A stretch of 64,000 nt of DNA from Prorocentrum cordatum. Its lineage: Eukaryota; Sar; Dinophyceae; Prorocentrales; Prorocentraceae. Positions 31,400 through 41,530 of the stretch are shown here, one piece after another. The DNA lies in contig CAUYUJ010016155.1 of the NCBI GenBank assembly GCA_963575745.1, forward strand, positions 145,657 through 209,656, written 5' to 3'. Within the stretch, counting starts at the first letter, position 1; every line of letters starts with the position of its first letter. A program made the position numbers and the translations under genes. The notes under the pieces were generated by a model, which was not told where the DNA came from, made no database searches, and was given only the letters and a program-made list of their open reading frames with translations.

Positions 31400-32005
31400 C
31401 TACTTCTTCGCATCCGCTCGGATTTCGCCTTGCTCTCCTTTGCGTCTCTTGCAGGCCTTCGCCTGGATCTGCTTCGCTGCGTCGAGTGCCTTCTTCGCGT
31501 TCTGGACTGCTTCCTTCCTGGTGCTGATGAAGGACTTGGCTTGCTGGTACTCCTTCTGGATGTGTTCGTACTCCACCTTTTGCTTGGGGTCCAGCATGGA
31601 CAGGTATTCGTCCGACAAGGTAGGGAATTCATCATGTTCTTCGGGCTTCTGTTCCACTTCAGGTGCTGCTTCTTCGCCGCCGCCAAACTCTGCCTTGGCC
31701 TCCAAGAAGACACGCTTAGCCTCTGCCAGCTCTGCCAGCTCTGCCACGTTATTGCTGACCCTGATGAGCACGTCGTTGCGGTACTCTGTGGCGCGCTTGA
31801 GCTGTGTGGCCAACTTGCCCCGATGCTTCTGCAACCTCTTGAGCTCAGCCACCGCCTGCTGGAGCTTCTGGCCCGTGGAGGGCTCGACTGGCTCAGCTGG
31901 TTCAGGCGGCTTCGCATCTGGGCAGGCTGCCAGGATCTCGTCCATTTTGGCTTGGTCCTTCTGCTCACTTGCCAAGATGTACTGCTTCCTGAATAGTTTC
32001 ACCAT
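31400..32005 (-). CDS. LINE ORF1-like coiled-coil protein
   Basis: This intact 201-residue frame begins MVKLFRKQYILASEQKDQAK. Heptad-like, charged helices follow at about residues 45-110 (LQQAVAELKRLQKHRGKLA) and 130-190 (EYEHIQKEYQQAKSFISTRK). It ends with a basic KRRKGEQGEIRADAKK tail. Glu/Lys/Ala richness and position upstream of the endonuclease suggest an ORF1 nucleic-acid-binding chaperone. No zinc knuckle or RRM is visible. It is the best-preserved frame of the LINE. A host coiled-coil gene fragment captured by the element is the alternative. Confidence 0.5.
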   Translation of the reverse strand: MVKLFRKQYILASEQKDQAKMDEILAACPDAKPPEPAEPVEPSTGQKLQQAVAELKRLQKHRGKLATQLKRATEYRNDVLIRVSNNVAELAELAEAKRVFLEAKAEFGGGEEAAPEVEQKPEEHDEFPTLSDEYLSMLDPKQKVEYEHIQKEYQQAKSFISTRKEAVQNAKKALDAAKQIQAKACKRRKGEQGEIRADAKK

Positions 32006-32109
32006 GGCCTTGGCGGCCTCTGACTGCTCTGCGTCGGCGTTGTCTCTGTCCTTTGGTGCAGCGTATCAACCTGATTGCTGCGTCTTGACGATCCGGAATC
32101 GCGCCATAA

Positions 32110-32745
32110 CGCAGCTTTTGGGATCCAACACCACGAATCAACATAACTGTTGCACCCACATAATCCTGAAGCCCTCCAAAACACCATTTCTGGTACGCTG
32201 ATCATGGGAGTCCGCGAAACTCTTGCTAAATTTGAAAACGAATGTGCGCGGCGCTAAAGCGAAAACCACATTTTGAAAACCACCCGCCCTCGATCCGTGA
32301 AATGCTTGCAAATGTTGAAAACGAATGTACGCGGCGCTTAAACGAGAGTTACATTTTGAAAAGCACCCGCCCTCAGTCCGTGAAACTCTTGCACATGTTG
32401 ATCAAGATGAAAACGAATGTGCGCGGCGCTAAAGCGAGATCCACCTTTTGAAAACCACCAGCCCTCAATCCGTGAATCTCTTGCAAGCTTTGAAAACGAA
32501 TTCGCGCGGCGCTAAGGCGATAGCCACATTTTGAAAACCACCCGGTCTTAATCCGCGGAACTCTTGCAAACGTTGAAAACGCGGCGCTAAGGCGAGAGTC
32601 ACATTTTGAAAACCACCAGCCCTCCATTTGTAAAACTGCTGTCACTTCTTAAGTTTCAGAATCATACATGGTGCGGAAGTCTCAGGCGAAACGCCCGACC
32701 CGTCATAAACCCGGCCTCGGGGTGCGCAATGGGAAAAGTTCATTT
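32110..32745 (+). repeat. Repeat family G, copy 1 (~90-bp tandem units)
   Basis: A lead of ~100 bp ('cataatcctgaa' to 'acgctgatcatggga') precedes about five units. The units contain 'gcgcggcgctaaggcgaga', 'cacattttgaaaaccaccc' and 'gccctcaatccgtgaaactc'. A ~90-bp end follows ('gtttca...gtgcg'). The same three parts in the same order occur at 39070-39645, so this is a dispersed composite repeat. Confidence 0.85.
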
Positions 32746-32754
32746 ATAAGGAGA

Positions 32755-33180
32755 AGGAATTGAGGAGGGAGGGAGGAGGAGGAGGAGGAAAAGGAGGAGG
32801 AGGAGGAGGAGGAGGATACAGAGGGGGAGGAGGTGGAAGGGATGAGAGTAAAGGGAGGGTGGATGGGGCAAGGAGAAGGTGCGGGGAAGGAGGCGGAGGA
32901 ACGAGGGGAGGAGGGGGAGGACGAGGAGTGGGGAGGAGGAGGAGGAGGACGGGCCCAGAAAGAATGAAGCGCCGAGTTCGGTGACGGGAAGAAGGAGGAG
33001 GAGGAGGAGGAGGAGGAGGAGGAGGAGGAGGAGGAGGAGGAGGAGGAGAAGGACGAGGAGGAGAAGGTGGAGGAAGGGGAGGGGACTTGGGGGAGATCGA
33101 GGCGAGAGGCGGCTCGGGGGGAGGAGGCGGAGGGAGGAGGGGAGAGGGGCGAGGAGGGGAGGAGGCAGGACGGAGGGACT
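32755..33180. repeat. GGA microsatellite and purine tract
   Basis: An imperfect GGA tract with a pure core at 32995-33055. It lies directly downstream of a short coding exon of the minus-strand gene. Confidence 0.9.
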
Positions 33181-33204
33181 AGCGGGTCGGAGCCAGCGTC
33201 TGAC

Positions 33205-33339
33205 CATGTTCGGGGCCCTCGTGCGGCAGAAAGTCAGGTCGTGCCCCGCGTAGCACCGGTTGTACGGGTTGTCGTCCAAAACGAGAGTCACCCGTTTGCG
33301 CAGGTCCGGGTCCCCCTCCAGGGCCTTCAGCGCAGTCTC
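33205..33339 (-). CDS. 45-codon exon of an unidentified gene
   Basis: On the minus strand a C-rich tract ends CCCAG|G at 33340/33339. Exactly 135 bases follow, encoding ETALKALEGDPDLRKRVTLV, then LDDNPYNRCYAGHDLTFC and RTRAPNM. It ends at AACATG|GTCAGA, a GT donor. The length is a multiple of three in phase 0, with GC-rich third positions. The exon at 36226-36720 on the same strand also ends in phase 0 if a GC donor is used, so I infer they belong together, with element B inserted in the intron. No family was recognised. Two cysteines and a Cys-Tyr-Ala-Gly-His stretch stand out. Confidence 0.5.
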
Positions 33340-33650
33340 CTGGGACGGGGAGCACGAGAGGGGGGATTAGCGAATCAGCTCACGTAGCTGATTCTCCTGG
33401 CGCCTCCCGGCGCCAGAGGCTCCCCATGCATCGAGGAAAGCGCCTGGCGTCGGAGGCGAAACCACCTGCATGCAGCAAATTTCGTACCCCCCCTTCCCTA
33501 TCTCCCCCCCCTCGCCTGGCCCGACTGGGAGGGGGGCGGGGCCCAGGAGGCTCGAGGATCAGGGATCGAGGGCAGATGCCTGAGCGCTTTGGGGAGGCCT
33601 TTGGGAAGGGGGGGGAGCTATAGAAGGCGCCCTGGCTGCCACGGCCTGGT
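33340..33650. other. Intronic sequence, nothing recognised
   Basis: This stretch between the small exon and element B contains a palindromic 'ggcgcctcccggcgcc' near 33400 and C/G-rich unique sequence. Confidence 0.4.
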
Positions 33651-33919
33651 GACTGGCTTTAAAGCGGGCCTGTCCTCCTACAGGAGGATTAAGAAACGGA
33701 AAATCATAAATATCCAAAAAAAAATGTCAATTATTCACTGCGTGGAGCTCCCCATATGTGCATCTACTCGCATGGACCTGTCCGCCGTGAATGTCTAGGC
33801 GCAAGAGCTTTCGAATATTAACAGGCTTCAGTTGTGACGGTCTGGACATCAATCTAACTGCGAATGAATTGGAGTGTGAATGAGCCTCAGTAGTACGAGC
33901 GCGTCTCTGTGCATGAGCC

Positions 33920-34520
33920 TGGGGCCTCCTGGGGCCTCCTGAAACCTACTGGGGCTTCCTGGGGTCTCCAGGAGCCTCTTGGGACCTCCTGGGACCTCCT
34001 AGGAAGGTTTCGTGCCCCAGGAGAGGCGCAATCTATAGCAACAGACGTACATAAAACATTGCGGATTAGAGCCACAGGAGAAGGGCAATCTATAGGAACA
34101 CGCGTAAAACACCAAGGACTCGTGCCCCAGGAGAGGCCCAATATATAGGAACATGAGTAAAACATTTAGGATTGTGTACACAGGAGAAGGACCATCTATA
34201 GAAACATACGTAGAACATCAAAGAATCGTGCTCCAGGTGAGGCCCAATCGATAGGAGCATACGTAAAACACATGGGATTGGAGCCACTCCTGTTGCCTTC
34301 TGAGGCCTCCTGCTCCTGGGGCCTCTCGGGGCCTCCTGTTGCCTTCCGAGGCCTCCTGGCGCTTCCTGTTGCCTCCTGGGGCCTCCTGTGGTTTCCTGAG
34401 GCCTTCTGGAGCTTCCTGGGGCCTCCTGGAGCCTCTTGGGACATCCTGTGGCCTCTTGAGTCTTTCTGTGGCCTCCTGATGCCTCCTGGTACCTCATGTG
34501 GTCTCCTGGGGCCTCCTGGA
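33920..34520. repeat. Minisatellite of GGGGCCTCCTGG units
   Basis: Units of about 12 bp (GGGGCCTCCTGG and variants) form two blocks. Between them is a ~240-bp tract of ~59-bp units containing 'ggaacatacgtaaaacat' and 'ccaggagaggcccaat'. It is related in wording to the CTTGGGGCC arrays at 16.9 and 57.5 kb. Confidence 0.8.
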
Positions 34521-34521
34521 G

Positions 34522-35560
34522 TCTGGCCCACCTGGGGGGTGAAAATTAGCGCCTCGCTCGAGACATCCTCCAAATCTGCTCCGAAAGCGAAGGATTTTGG
34601 GCCCAGAAACAAGCAAACCGCCTGAGACATCCCCACAAAATGGCCGCGAACGAGCCCGTGCAACCACCCCTGGCGGCTCCCCTTAGGGCCACGAGCCTGG
34701 CCACCAAAACAAGCAAACCGATCGAGACATCCTCAAAGTCTGGCCCACCTGGGGGGTGAAAATGAGCGCCTCGCTCGAGACATCCTCCAAATCTGCTCCG
34801 AAAGCGAAGGATGTTGGGCCCAGAAACAAGCAAACCGCCTGAGACATCCCCACAAAATGGCCGCGAACGAGCCCGTGCAACCACCCCTGGCGGCTCCCCT
34901 TAGGGCCACGAGCCTGGCCACCAAAACAAGCAAACCGATCGAGACATCCTCAAAATCTGGCCCACCTGGGGGGTGAAAATGAGCGCCTCGCTCGAGACAT
35001 CCTCCAAATCTGCTCCGAAAGCGAAGGATGTTGGCAAGACAAACAGGCAAACCGCCTGAGACATCCCCACAAAACGGCCGCGAACGAGCCCGTGCAACCA
35101 CCCCTGGCGGCTCCCCTTAGGGCCACGAGCCTGGCCACCAAAACAAGCAAACCGATCGAGACATCCTCAAAATCTGGCCCACCTGGGGGGTGAAAATGAG
35201 CGCCTCGCTCGAGACATCCTCCAAATCTGCTCCGAAAGCGAAGGATGTTGGCAAGACAAACAGGCAAACCGCCTGAGACATCCCCACAAAACGGCCGCGA
35301 ACGGGACCGTGCAACACCCCTCGGCGGCTCCCCTTAGGGCCACGAGCCTGGCCACCAAAACAAGCAAACCGATCGAGACATCCTCAAAATCTGGCCCACC
35401 TGGGGGGTGAAAATGAGCGCCTCGCTCGAGACATCCTCCAAATCTGCTCCGAAAGCGAAGGATGTTGGCAAGACAAACAGGCAAACCGCCTGAGACATCC
35501 CCACAAAACGGCCGCGAACGGGACCGTGCAACACCCCTCGGCGGCTCCCCTTAGGGGTGC
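34522..35560. repeat. 217-bp satellite, about 4.8 units
   Basis: Units begin 'tctggcccacctggggggtg' at 34522, 34739, 34956, 35173 and 35390. The spacing is exactly 217 each time. The units are nearly identical, with small clustered differences shared by neighbours (for example 'ttggcaagacaaacagg' in the last three). This indicates recent amplification. The recurring open frames on the minus strand are repeat artefacts. Confidence 0.97.
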
Positions 35561-35609
35561 TGAAACCAGCGCCCCGCCTGAGACATCCTCGCAATCTGCT
35601 GTTTATCGA

Positions 35610-35880
35610 ATAAGTCAGACAATGAGAAGGTCTGAGTATGAGTAATTCTGAGTATGAGTAAGTCTGTGTATGAGGAACTCTGAGTAAAAGGAGGAGGAGA
35701 AGGAGGAAGTCTGAGTATGAGTAAGTCTGAGTATGAGTAGGTCTGGGTATGAGTAGGTCTGAGTATGAGTAAGTTAATGTGATCAGGTCTGAGTATGAGT
35801 GAGTCTGTGTATGAGTAAGTCTGTGTATGAGTAAGTCTGTGTATGAGTGAATCTGAGTATGAGTGAGTCTAAGTAGGAGG
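35610..35880. repeat. 16-bp tandem array (GTCTGAGTATGAGTAA)
   Basis: About fifteen imperfect 16-bp units are present, with a short GGA interruption near 35690. It lies inside element B copy 1. Confidence 0.9.
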
Positions 35881-36225
35881 AGACGAGAAGAGGGGAGGAG
35901 GAGAAGAAGAAGGAGTAGGAGGCGTCCAAGTAATAACAAGAACCCCATCTTAGGATATGGGTAACAAAAAATAGAAAAATCATCCCCAGGCTATATTTTA
36001 ACTATTTTGGAATATTCCTCCTGTAGAGGGACACGCCCGACTTGAGACTGGCTTTGAGTGGATCCCTGACGGGGGCGGGGCAAGGGCGGGCCGCCCTCTT
36101 TGAGTGCAGAGGGCGTCCTGGAGGGGATCGGGGGCCTCCGAGAAGGCTTCCTGGAGGGCAATGGCGCTTCTGAGAGGCGGGGCGCCCTCTTAGAACACGA
36201 CCCCCCTCGCCCCACCACCTTTTGC

Positions 36226-36720
36226 CTGCCGCCGATTCTCCGCCGTGTAGGTGAACTCCAGCTCCCAAGCCCATCCGAAGAGGTAGATGTGGCTGTACCG
36301 GTGCATCAGGTTTTGGACGCGGGACACGTTGAAGTTGGATCTGTTTCCGCCTGGCCTGACGTGAAAGTTCGTGGACCCTGAGAGTAGCTCTGTAGCCTTG
36401 GGGGAGCCCCAGTCGGGAGAATCATAGCCCTCCTCTGTCAGAGTGTCCACGCCGAAGCCGCAGTCCTTCAGATCCATCATGAGGGCCATCTGGCGGACAC
36501 CGCTGCCGAAGTGACTGTTCATTCCCTTCGCACTGATTGCCAGCGCATACTTCTCTTGCGTGCCAGGGCTCAGCGTCTGCGCATGGCCTATGTGAGACGC
36601 GTATACTGATACTGACCCGCGAGACGTCCTGTCACGAGCTAACCCGAAAGGAGTTATGCATGTTGCTACTCTGGCGAAGCTCACGGCAATGAGGACACGA
36701 AACATGCAAAGGCGGGTCAT
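36226..36720 (-). CDS. First exon of a possible secreted protein
   Basis: An ATG at 36720 opens a 165-residue frame. The first 21 residues (MTRLCMFRVLIAVSFARVAT + C) look like a signal peptide: two basic residues, a hydrophobic core, then a small-residue cleavage context. The mature part has a balanced, protein-like composition, with MALMMDLKDCGFGVDTLTEE, GYDSPDWGSPKATELL and SHIYLFGWAWELEFTYTAEN. The frame remains open to a stop at 36190. A GC donor at CAG|GCAAAA (36225) gives phase 0, matching the exon at 33339. A GT donor a few bases later would give phase 1. I do not recognise the family. Upstream sequence (36721-36800) has no confident promoter or spliced-leader relic. Confidence 0.55.
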
Positions 36721-37249
36721 GAGAGCACCGGCCCACCACAGTGATCACACAGAATGTGCGTTAGTCGAATAGGTGCCAAGACGGCTTGAGCCACAAACAT
36801 CAAAGAGGCAGGAAAGGACGGAGCTGAGCGCGAGCATTGGAAAAGCACTCGCGATCAACTGCGCCACGCAGCCCACTCGACAACTTCTTGGACAAACAAT
36901 GCGGTACACGGTGTTTGCTCCGCAGTGCCATGCGCCTCATGCGGAAATGATGATCGCCCCCGGAGCAGGGGCACCGCCAGTTGCGCACTCGCGCGCGCGC
37001 ATATTTCTGCCAGCCCCCATGAGGCCCTCGTAACCCTCGAGGTGTCCAGGACACCCTGGATCCGCTGGCCGGCGAGTAGCCCGTCTCATTCTGAACCTTG
37101 GACCTCATCGACGTCGAGGTGACGCGGGGGGGGGGGGGGGCTCGGACGGGGCAGACGCGGCGAACAAGTGGCTGGACACGCTGGCTGCACACTGCGCCTG
37201 CGGCGCACATGCGGGGCCCGCCCTGTTCTCGACCTGCCGTGCGGCGAGG

Positions 37250-37312
37250 AGGAGGAGGAGGAGGAGGAGGAGGAGGAGGAGGAGGAGGAGGAGGAGGAGG
37301 AGGAGGAGTGAG
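37250..37312. repeat. GGA microsatellite
   Basis: A pure GGA/GAG triplet run. Bases 36801-37249 hold GC-rich unique sequence with a short G run at 37128 and nothing else recognised. Confidence 0.95.
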
Positions 37313-37379
37313 GATATGGCCCTGGCGAGGAGCGGCCCCCCTCGGGGCCCGAGCGGCCCAGGCCACGCCCCGTGAGGGC

Positions 37380-37735
37380 TCCGACCGCCTGCCGGGGCGA
37401 GGGAGCTCGCGCAGCTGGGGTGCGCAGGGCGGCCGTGCCAAAGGACGACGGCCGAAGCATTGCGCTCTGCAAAGCCTCGAAGACGCCAACACTCCGAAGC
37501 GGATCTCTGCCGCGCCAAGCCTGCACCCAGGATCGGTGCCTGTGCGATGCTCGCTGGGCCCGGAGGGCAAATCCACCGATGCTGTGCCCAGGATTCGCCC
37601 GCCCAAGACCAGCGCCAGCGCACTTACGGCCCCTGGAGCTGCAGACATGCGACTTCACGACGTTCTCGAGAAGCGGGCCCCTAGATCTCTCGACCACATC
37701 CCAAGGACTGTTTTTTCACAGCGGGCTACTTGATT
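37380..37735 (+). CDS. Possible exon, low confidence
   Basis: One plus-strand frame reads KGRRPKHCALQSLEDANTPK, SVPVRCSLGPEGKSTDAVPR and LHDVLEKRAPRSLDHIPRTV with a mixed, protein-like composition. The opposite strand and other frames are also open because of GC content. No splice sites were fixed and no family was recognised. Confidence 0.2.
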
Positions 37736-37819
37736 AGGGGCCCGAGAGGACCAAAGGAGAAGGACCCAAGGAGATGGAGGACCCAAGGAGGCCCCAAGGA
37801 GAAGGAGGAGCCGAGGACG

Positions 37820-37935
37820 AGGAGGATAACGAGAGGGAGGAGGAGGAGGAGGAGGAGGAGGAGGAGGAGGAGGAGGAGGAGGAGAAGGAGGATGACGACG
37901 AGGAGGAGGAGGAAGAGGAGGCGAATGATAATCAG
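37820..37935. repeat. GGA microsatellite
   Basis: GAG/GGA triplets with GAC interruptions near the end. Bases 37936-38352 hold unique sequence with nothing recognised. Confidence 0.92.
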
Positions 37936-38352
37936 GAGGGAGACTGGAGACTGTAAAAAGACTGTGTCTTCCCAACAAACAGATCAAAGAACGGTCAGAT
38001 GACCACGTCGGCCGTGACTCGCTGCCCACCTGGGACGGCTTGGTGCGTAGAGTGGCAGGGCCCCCTGAAGCCTTCACCGTTATTTCGGGTTCCTCGGCCA
38101 GGAAGACCACTACCAACCCTGCCGAATCGAGTGGCATGCGCAATTAGACTGTACGAATACGACCAGCCCAGGGCGGGTGGACACAGGATCCTATGGGGTT
38201 TCAAGGCCACGCGACCCCACCTCCCGACCAAGTGCGCAATCCCCATGCTTGGTACCTATCTCCAGAACGCGGGCGCAGCTAAGGCGCCACATGCAGACAA
38301 GCAAACCGCTTGCCGCTGGTTGCGAAGATCGGGCCCGGCTGCTTCTCTTGTT

Positions 38353-38550
38353 GGGCCTGTTTTACACCACCACCACCACCACCATAAGTTGGATGGGGGG
38401 AAGGAGGAGGAGGAGGAGGAGGAGGAGGAGGAGGAGGAGGAGGAGGAGAAGGAGGAGGAGGAGGAGGAGGAGGAGGAGGAGGAGGAGGAGGAGGAGGAGG
38501 ACCCCCTCCCCCTCCAGCTTATTGTGGTGGTGGTGGTGGAAAACAGGCCC
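38353..38550. mobile_element. Element D: inverted-repeat element with GGA core
   Basis: The arms at 38353-38398 and 38505-38550 are inverted copies with few mismatches. Each reads GGGCCTGTTTT, a base or two, CACCAC repeats, then ATAAG.TGGA and a G run. The interior is a ~100-bp GGA array. No clear target duplication was seen. The arms look too long and complex for chance, although the CAC part is itself a microsatellite. Confidence 0.6.
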
Positions 38551-38654
38551 ATCATCTCTCCTTGCCTGCTGCAGCGGGTCATCCCCGATAGTGTGCCCTG
38601 CACGTGAGGCCTGAGCACCAGGATGCGGTACCCAGTGCCCTCGCGTGGAGCGAT

Positions 38655-38960
38655 GGGGGGGAGGAGGAGGAGGAGGAGGGAGGAGGAGGAGGAGGAGGAG
38701 GAGGAGGAGGAGAAGGAGGAGAAGGAGGAGGAGGAGGAGGAGGAGGAGGAAGAAGAAGAGGGGGAGGAGGAGAAGGAGGAGGAGGAGGGGGACGAGGAGG
38801 AGGAGGAGGAGGAGGCATGACCAGGCACGAGAAAGAGACGAGGGCAGGCGGCCACCAGCACGAGACAAAACGAGGGCAAGATCATCCGCTCCCGTTCCCC
38901 GCGCCACGTACAACGTGGACAGGAGGAGGAGGAGGAGGAGGAGGAGGAGGAGGAGGACTA
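38655..38960. repeat. GGA microsatellites
   Basis: Two GGA tracts (38655-38816 and 38918-38958) are separated by a short unique stretch. Poly-Glu and poly-Ser/Pro frames here are artefacts. Confidence 0.92.
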
Positions 38961-39069
38961 GTGTAAACCCACGAGTCATCAGCGATGTTGGAATAAACCC
39001 TCTCTCCAAGCTCTCTCTTCCTAGGCCACATACAGCGGGGCATCTCCACTGAGGGAACTGCCCCGTTGG

Positions 39070-39645
39070 AAGACAACCGCTTGAAGATCCGAAAACATGC
39101 CAAAACATTGTTTTCGGGATTATAACGCCACGGATCAACTTGAGTGTTGCGTCTTAACGAGCCTGAATCGTACCAGAACGCCTTTCCGGGGACTTCAACA
39201 CCGCGAATCAATGGAGCTGCTGCACCCTCATAATCCTGAACCGTTCCAGAACACCATTTCTGGCACGCTGATCATGGGAATACGTACAACGCTTGCAAAT
39301 CTGAAAAAAAATGCGCACGGCGCTAAGACGAGAACACCATTTTGACAAAAAATCGCCCTCAATCGGTAAAACTCTTGCAAATGTTCAAGGAGAACGCGCG
39401 CGGCACTGAGGCGAGAGCCACATATTGAACACCAGTCGCCCTCAATCCGCGAAACTCTTGCACATGTTTAAAACGAATGCGCGCGGCGCTAGGGCGAGCG
39501 CCGCATTTTGAAACCCACCCGCCCTCCATATGCGAAAAGGCTGCCATTCTTTAGTTTCAAGGTCACACTTGGTGAGGAAGTCTCAACCGAAACGCCCGGC
39601 CCGCCCTAAAAAATAGCCTCGGTGTGCGATATGGACTAATTATTC
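39070..39645 (+). repeat. Repeat family G, copy 2
   Basis: A lead of two or three ~75-bp units with 'aacaccgcgaatcaatgga' and 'cagaacaccatttctgg' precedes about three ~90-bp units with 'gcgcggcgctaggg'. The same end sequence as at 32655-32745 follows. It is more diverged than copy 1 but keeps the order. Confidence 0.8.
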
Positions 39646-39649
39646 ACCA

Positions 39650-40505
39650 GAAAAAGAAATGAAGGACCCCCGACGTCGTAAACTTTCCATGGTTATGGAA
39701 CGCACAGCTCGGCTGACCATCCTGAGGTCGTTTTGCGGCGGCCCCAGGACCCAGCCCGGTATATGGCCCGGGAAACCGAAAAATGCAAAGCACACCAAGA
39801 ACCGTTCTTCACATGTTTTCACGAAGCGAGGTGGTCTGGCCTCGGGGTGTATAGTTACTCCCCGAATATATCCTGGAGTGCGCTCTGGCCAGACCTCCGA
39901 AGAGGCACCCGGCCGCGGCCACGAGCGCGCCCCAGGAACGCTGTAATTTCGCCCAGGGAAGCTCGATCCCCGACCCAAGTGCACGAACGGCAAACATATC
40001 CGCATCCATGCCTTCGCGGCGTAGATTCCAGCATACATTTTGCGCGGGGCATCCGCGAAAAAACGCCCCGCATCCGCGGGGTCGCGGCCCGGGGGCCCGG
40101 CCCGCGAAGTCGGGGACACGGGCACGCTTTCGCCCGCGAACCCGAGGCACGCGCGCAGACAAAAGGGGGGCCAATGAGCGTCTTTTAGAAAAACAAACCG
40201 GCATGAGCATAATCTTTCGGGGTTCAGCGCGGACTTCTGCGATCAGCGCTGGGCCCCCTTCCCTGGCGCGCGGAGCCCACCGGAAGGCTCAACGCCAATC
40301 CATGAAATCCGCTGAGAATTCCTGACAGACGCTTCCGCGCCGCCAGGGGCCACCCAGGGCCGCCGGAGGCCGCCGACCCCGAGAGCCGAGGTCGCGAAAA
40401 ACTGCAACACGGCGGCACAATCACTACCGACCCCCCAGGCCCCATCTTTCTACGGCACTTATCGGGCAAGATCGATCAGCTGGGAAATATAGCGGCACGC
40501 GGCCA
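39650..40505. other. Unique sequence, nothing recognised
   Basis: Mixed GC-rich sequence. The part at 39710-39790 has weak likeness to repeat family F in reverse orientation. No gene is supported. Confidence 0.4.
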
Positions 40506-40511
40506 CATGCA

Positions 40512-40563
40512 TGATCACCGTCATCCCCAGCATCATCACCACCGCCACCACCACCACGATCAG

Positions 40564-40628
<65 letters not shown>

Positions 40629-40860
40629 CCATCATCATCATCATCCTATTCATCAGCAGCAGCACCACCATCAGCATCAGCATCAGCAGCATCATCATCG
40701 TCATCAGTACCATCAGCATCATCAGCCTCATCGTCATCCGTAGTATCACCAACAGCGCCTTCGTCGTCACCATCGTCATCGCCATGATAATCATCACCAT
40801 CTTCATCATCGTCATCAACCATCATCATCATCACGATCATCACCGTCGCAGCCCTAGCAC
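40512..40860. repeat. CAT/CAC/CAG trinucleotide array
   Basis: A pure CAT core (40561-40630) is flanked by mixed CAT, CAC, CAG and CGT triplets. It abuts the 3' end of the large minus-strand retroelement, whose 5' end also meets a CAT/CAG array at 51317. Confidence 0.95.
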
Positions 40861-40861
40861 G

Positions 40862-41280
40862 GGGTCGCTGGGCGGAGGCCGCGGCCGACGCGCGCAGGCG
40901 GGGCCCAGAACTGCAAGGCCCCGGCGCGCGCGCGCGCGGGCCGAGCGGCGCCGCCCAGAGGAAGAGGATCCTCTGCGCGCCGAAGGGCACGAACAACGCC
41001 GCTGACCTCGGACGAGGAACGAGAGGCAGAGGGCAGAGAGAGGGCGGGGGCCGAAGCAGCTGCAGAAGACTCAGACGACCACGACGCGCACGAACAGAAA
41101 GAATAAGAAACGGCATTCCCCCGCGCCGCACTAGCGAGAAGTCGCTGGGCGGGGGCCGCGGCCGGCGCGCGCGGGCGGGGCCCGAGAGGGCCAGGCCCTG
41201 GCGCGCGCGCGCGGGCCGCGCGGCGCCGCTCAGAGGAGGCGGACCCTCGTGCGCGCCGACGGGCGCGATCAGCCACGCCC
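40862..41280. repeat. ~120-bp direct duplication at the 3' end of the large retroelement
   Basis: Two copies, 40862-40998 and 41146-41280, share 'gtcgctgggcgg', 'ggccgcggcc' and 'gcgcgcgcgcgggcc' in the same order at about 80% identity by eye. Split direct repeats of this type occur at the ends of DIRS-like elements, but ordinary duplication is equally possible. Confidence 0.6.
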
Positions 41281-41351
41281 ACGCTCAAAGCCATTGCGCA
41301 GTGACAAGGCTCTGGCGGACGGTCGACGGTTGCATGGCCCACGCAGAAGCG

Positions 41352-41354
41352 CCC

Positions 41355-41399
<45 letters not shown>

Positions 41400-41530
41400 T
41401 ATATACATATATATATATATGTACACGTATATACATCTATATATATATATACATATATCTATATATAAATCAATATATATATATATACAAACATACACAT
41501 ATGTATATATATATGTACATATATAAGAAA
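41352..41530. repeat. TA/CATA microsatellite inside the large retroelement
   Basis: An imperfect TA array lies in the 3' coding region of the element. It is flanked on both sides by GC-rich sequence of the element, so it expanded or inserted later. Confidence 0.95.

Larger units (their letters stand above)
24215..32005 (-). mobile_element. Near-complete LINE retrotransposon, minus strand, interrupted
   Basis: Reading right to left, a coiled-coil ORF1 (32005-31400) is followed by an endonuclease domain (30694-30029) and a reverse transcriptase (29230-28440). Then come a zinc-binding segment (about 26400), RNase H (25581-24900) and a Cys/His tail (24700-24349). The order is that of an EEP-endonuclease LINE. 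Frameshifts and stops show it is inactive. It is broken at 27788-28430 by an internal inversion and at 26823-27787 by element A. Without the insertion it would be about 6.8 kb. Its exact ends, target duplications and tail were not found. Confidence 0.75.
33651..36055. mobile_element. Element B, copy 1: 2.4-kb inverted-repeat element with 10-bp target duplication
   Basis: The decanucleotide GACTGGCTTT lies at 33651-33660 and again at 36046-36055, a perfect target duplication. Between them the ends are inverted: left AAAGCGGGCCTGTCCTCCTA and, read from the other strand, right TCAAGTCGGGCGTGTCCCTC. Both are followed by ACAGGAGGA. The interior holds three unrelated arrays (33920-34520, 34522-35560, 35610-35880) and no transposase. 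Duplication of 9-10 bp with inverted repeats fits Mutator-like elements. It lies in the presumed intron between the exons at 36226 and 33205. Confidence 0.8.

Noticed and set aside
34546-35484. Repeated ~65-105 codon minus-strand frames in the 217-bp satellite
   Set aside because: The unit length is not a multiple of three, so the same peptide recurs in different frames; this is not a repeat protein gene.
36785-36800. Possible dinoflagellate spliced-leader relic (minus strand, TGGCTCAAG) upstream of the signal-peptide ORF
   Set aside because: Only nine bases match exactly. The same 9-mer also occurs at 27846, so chance is a sufficient explanation.
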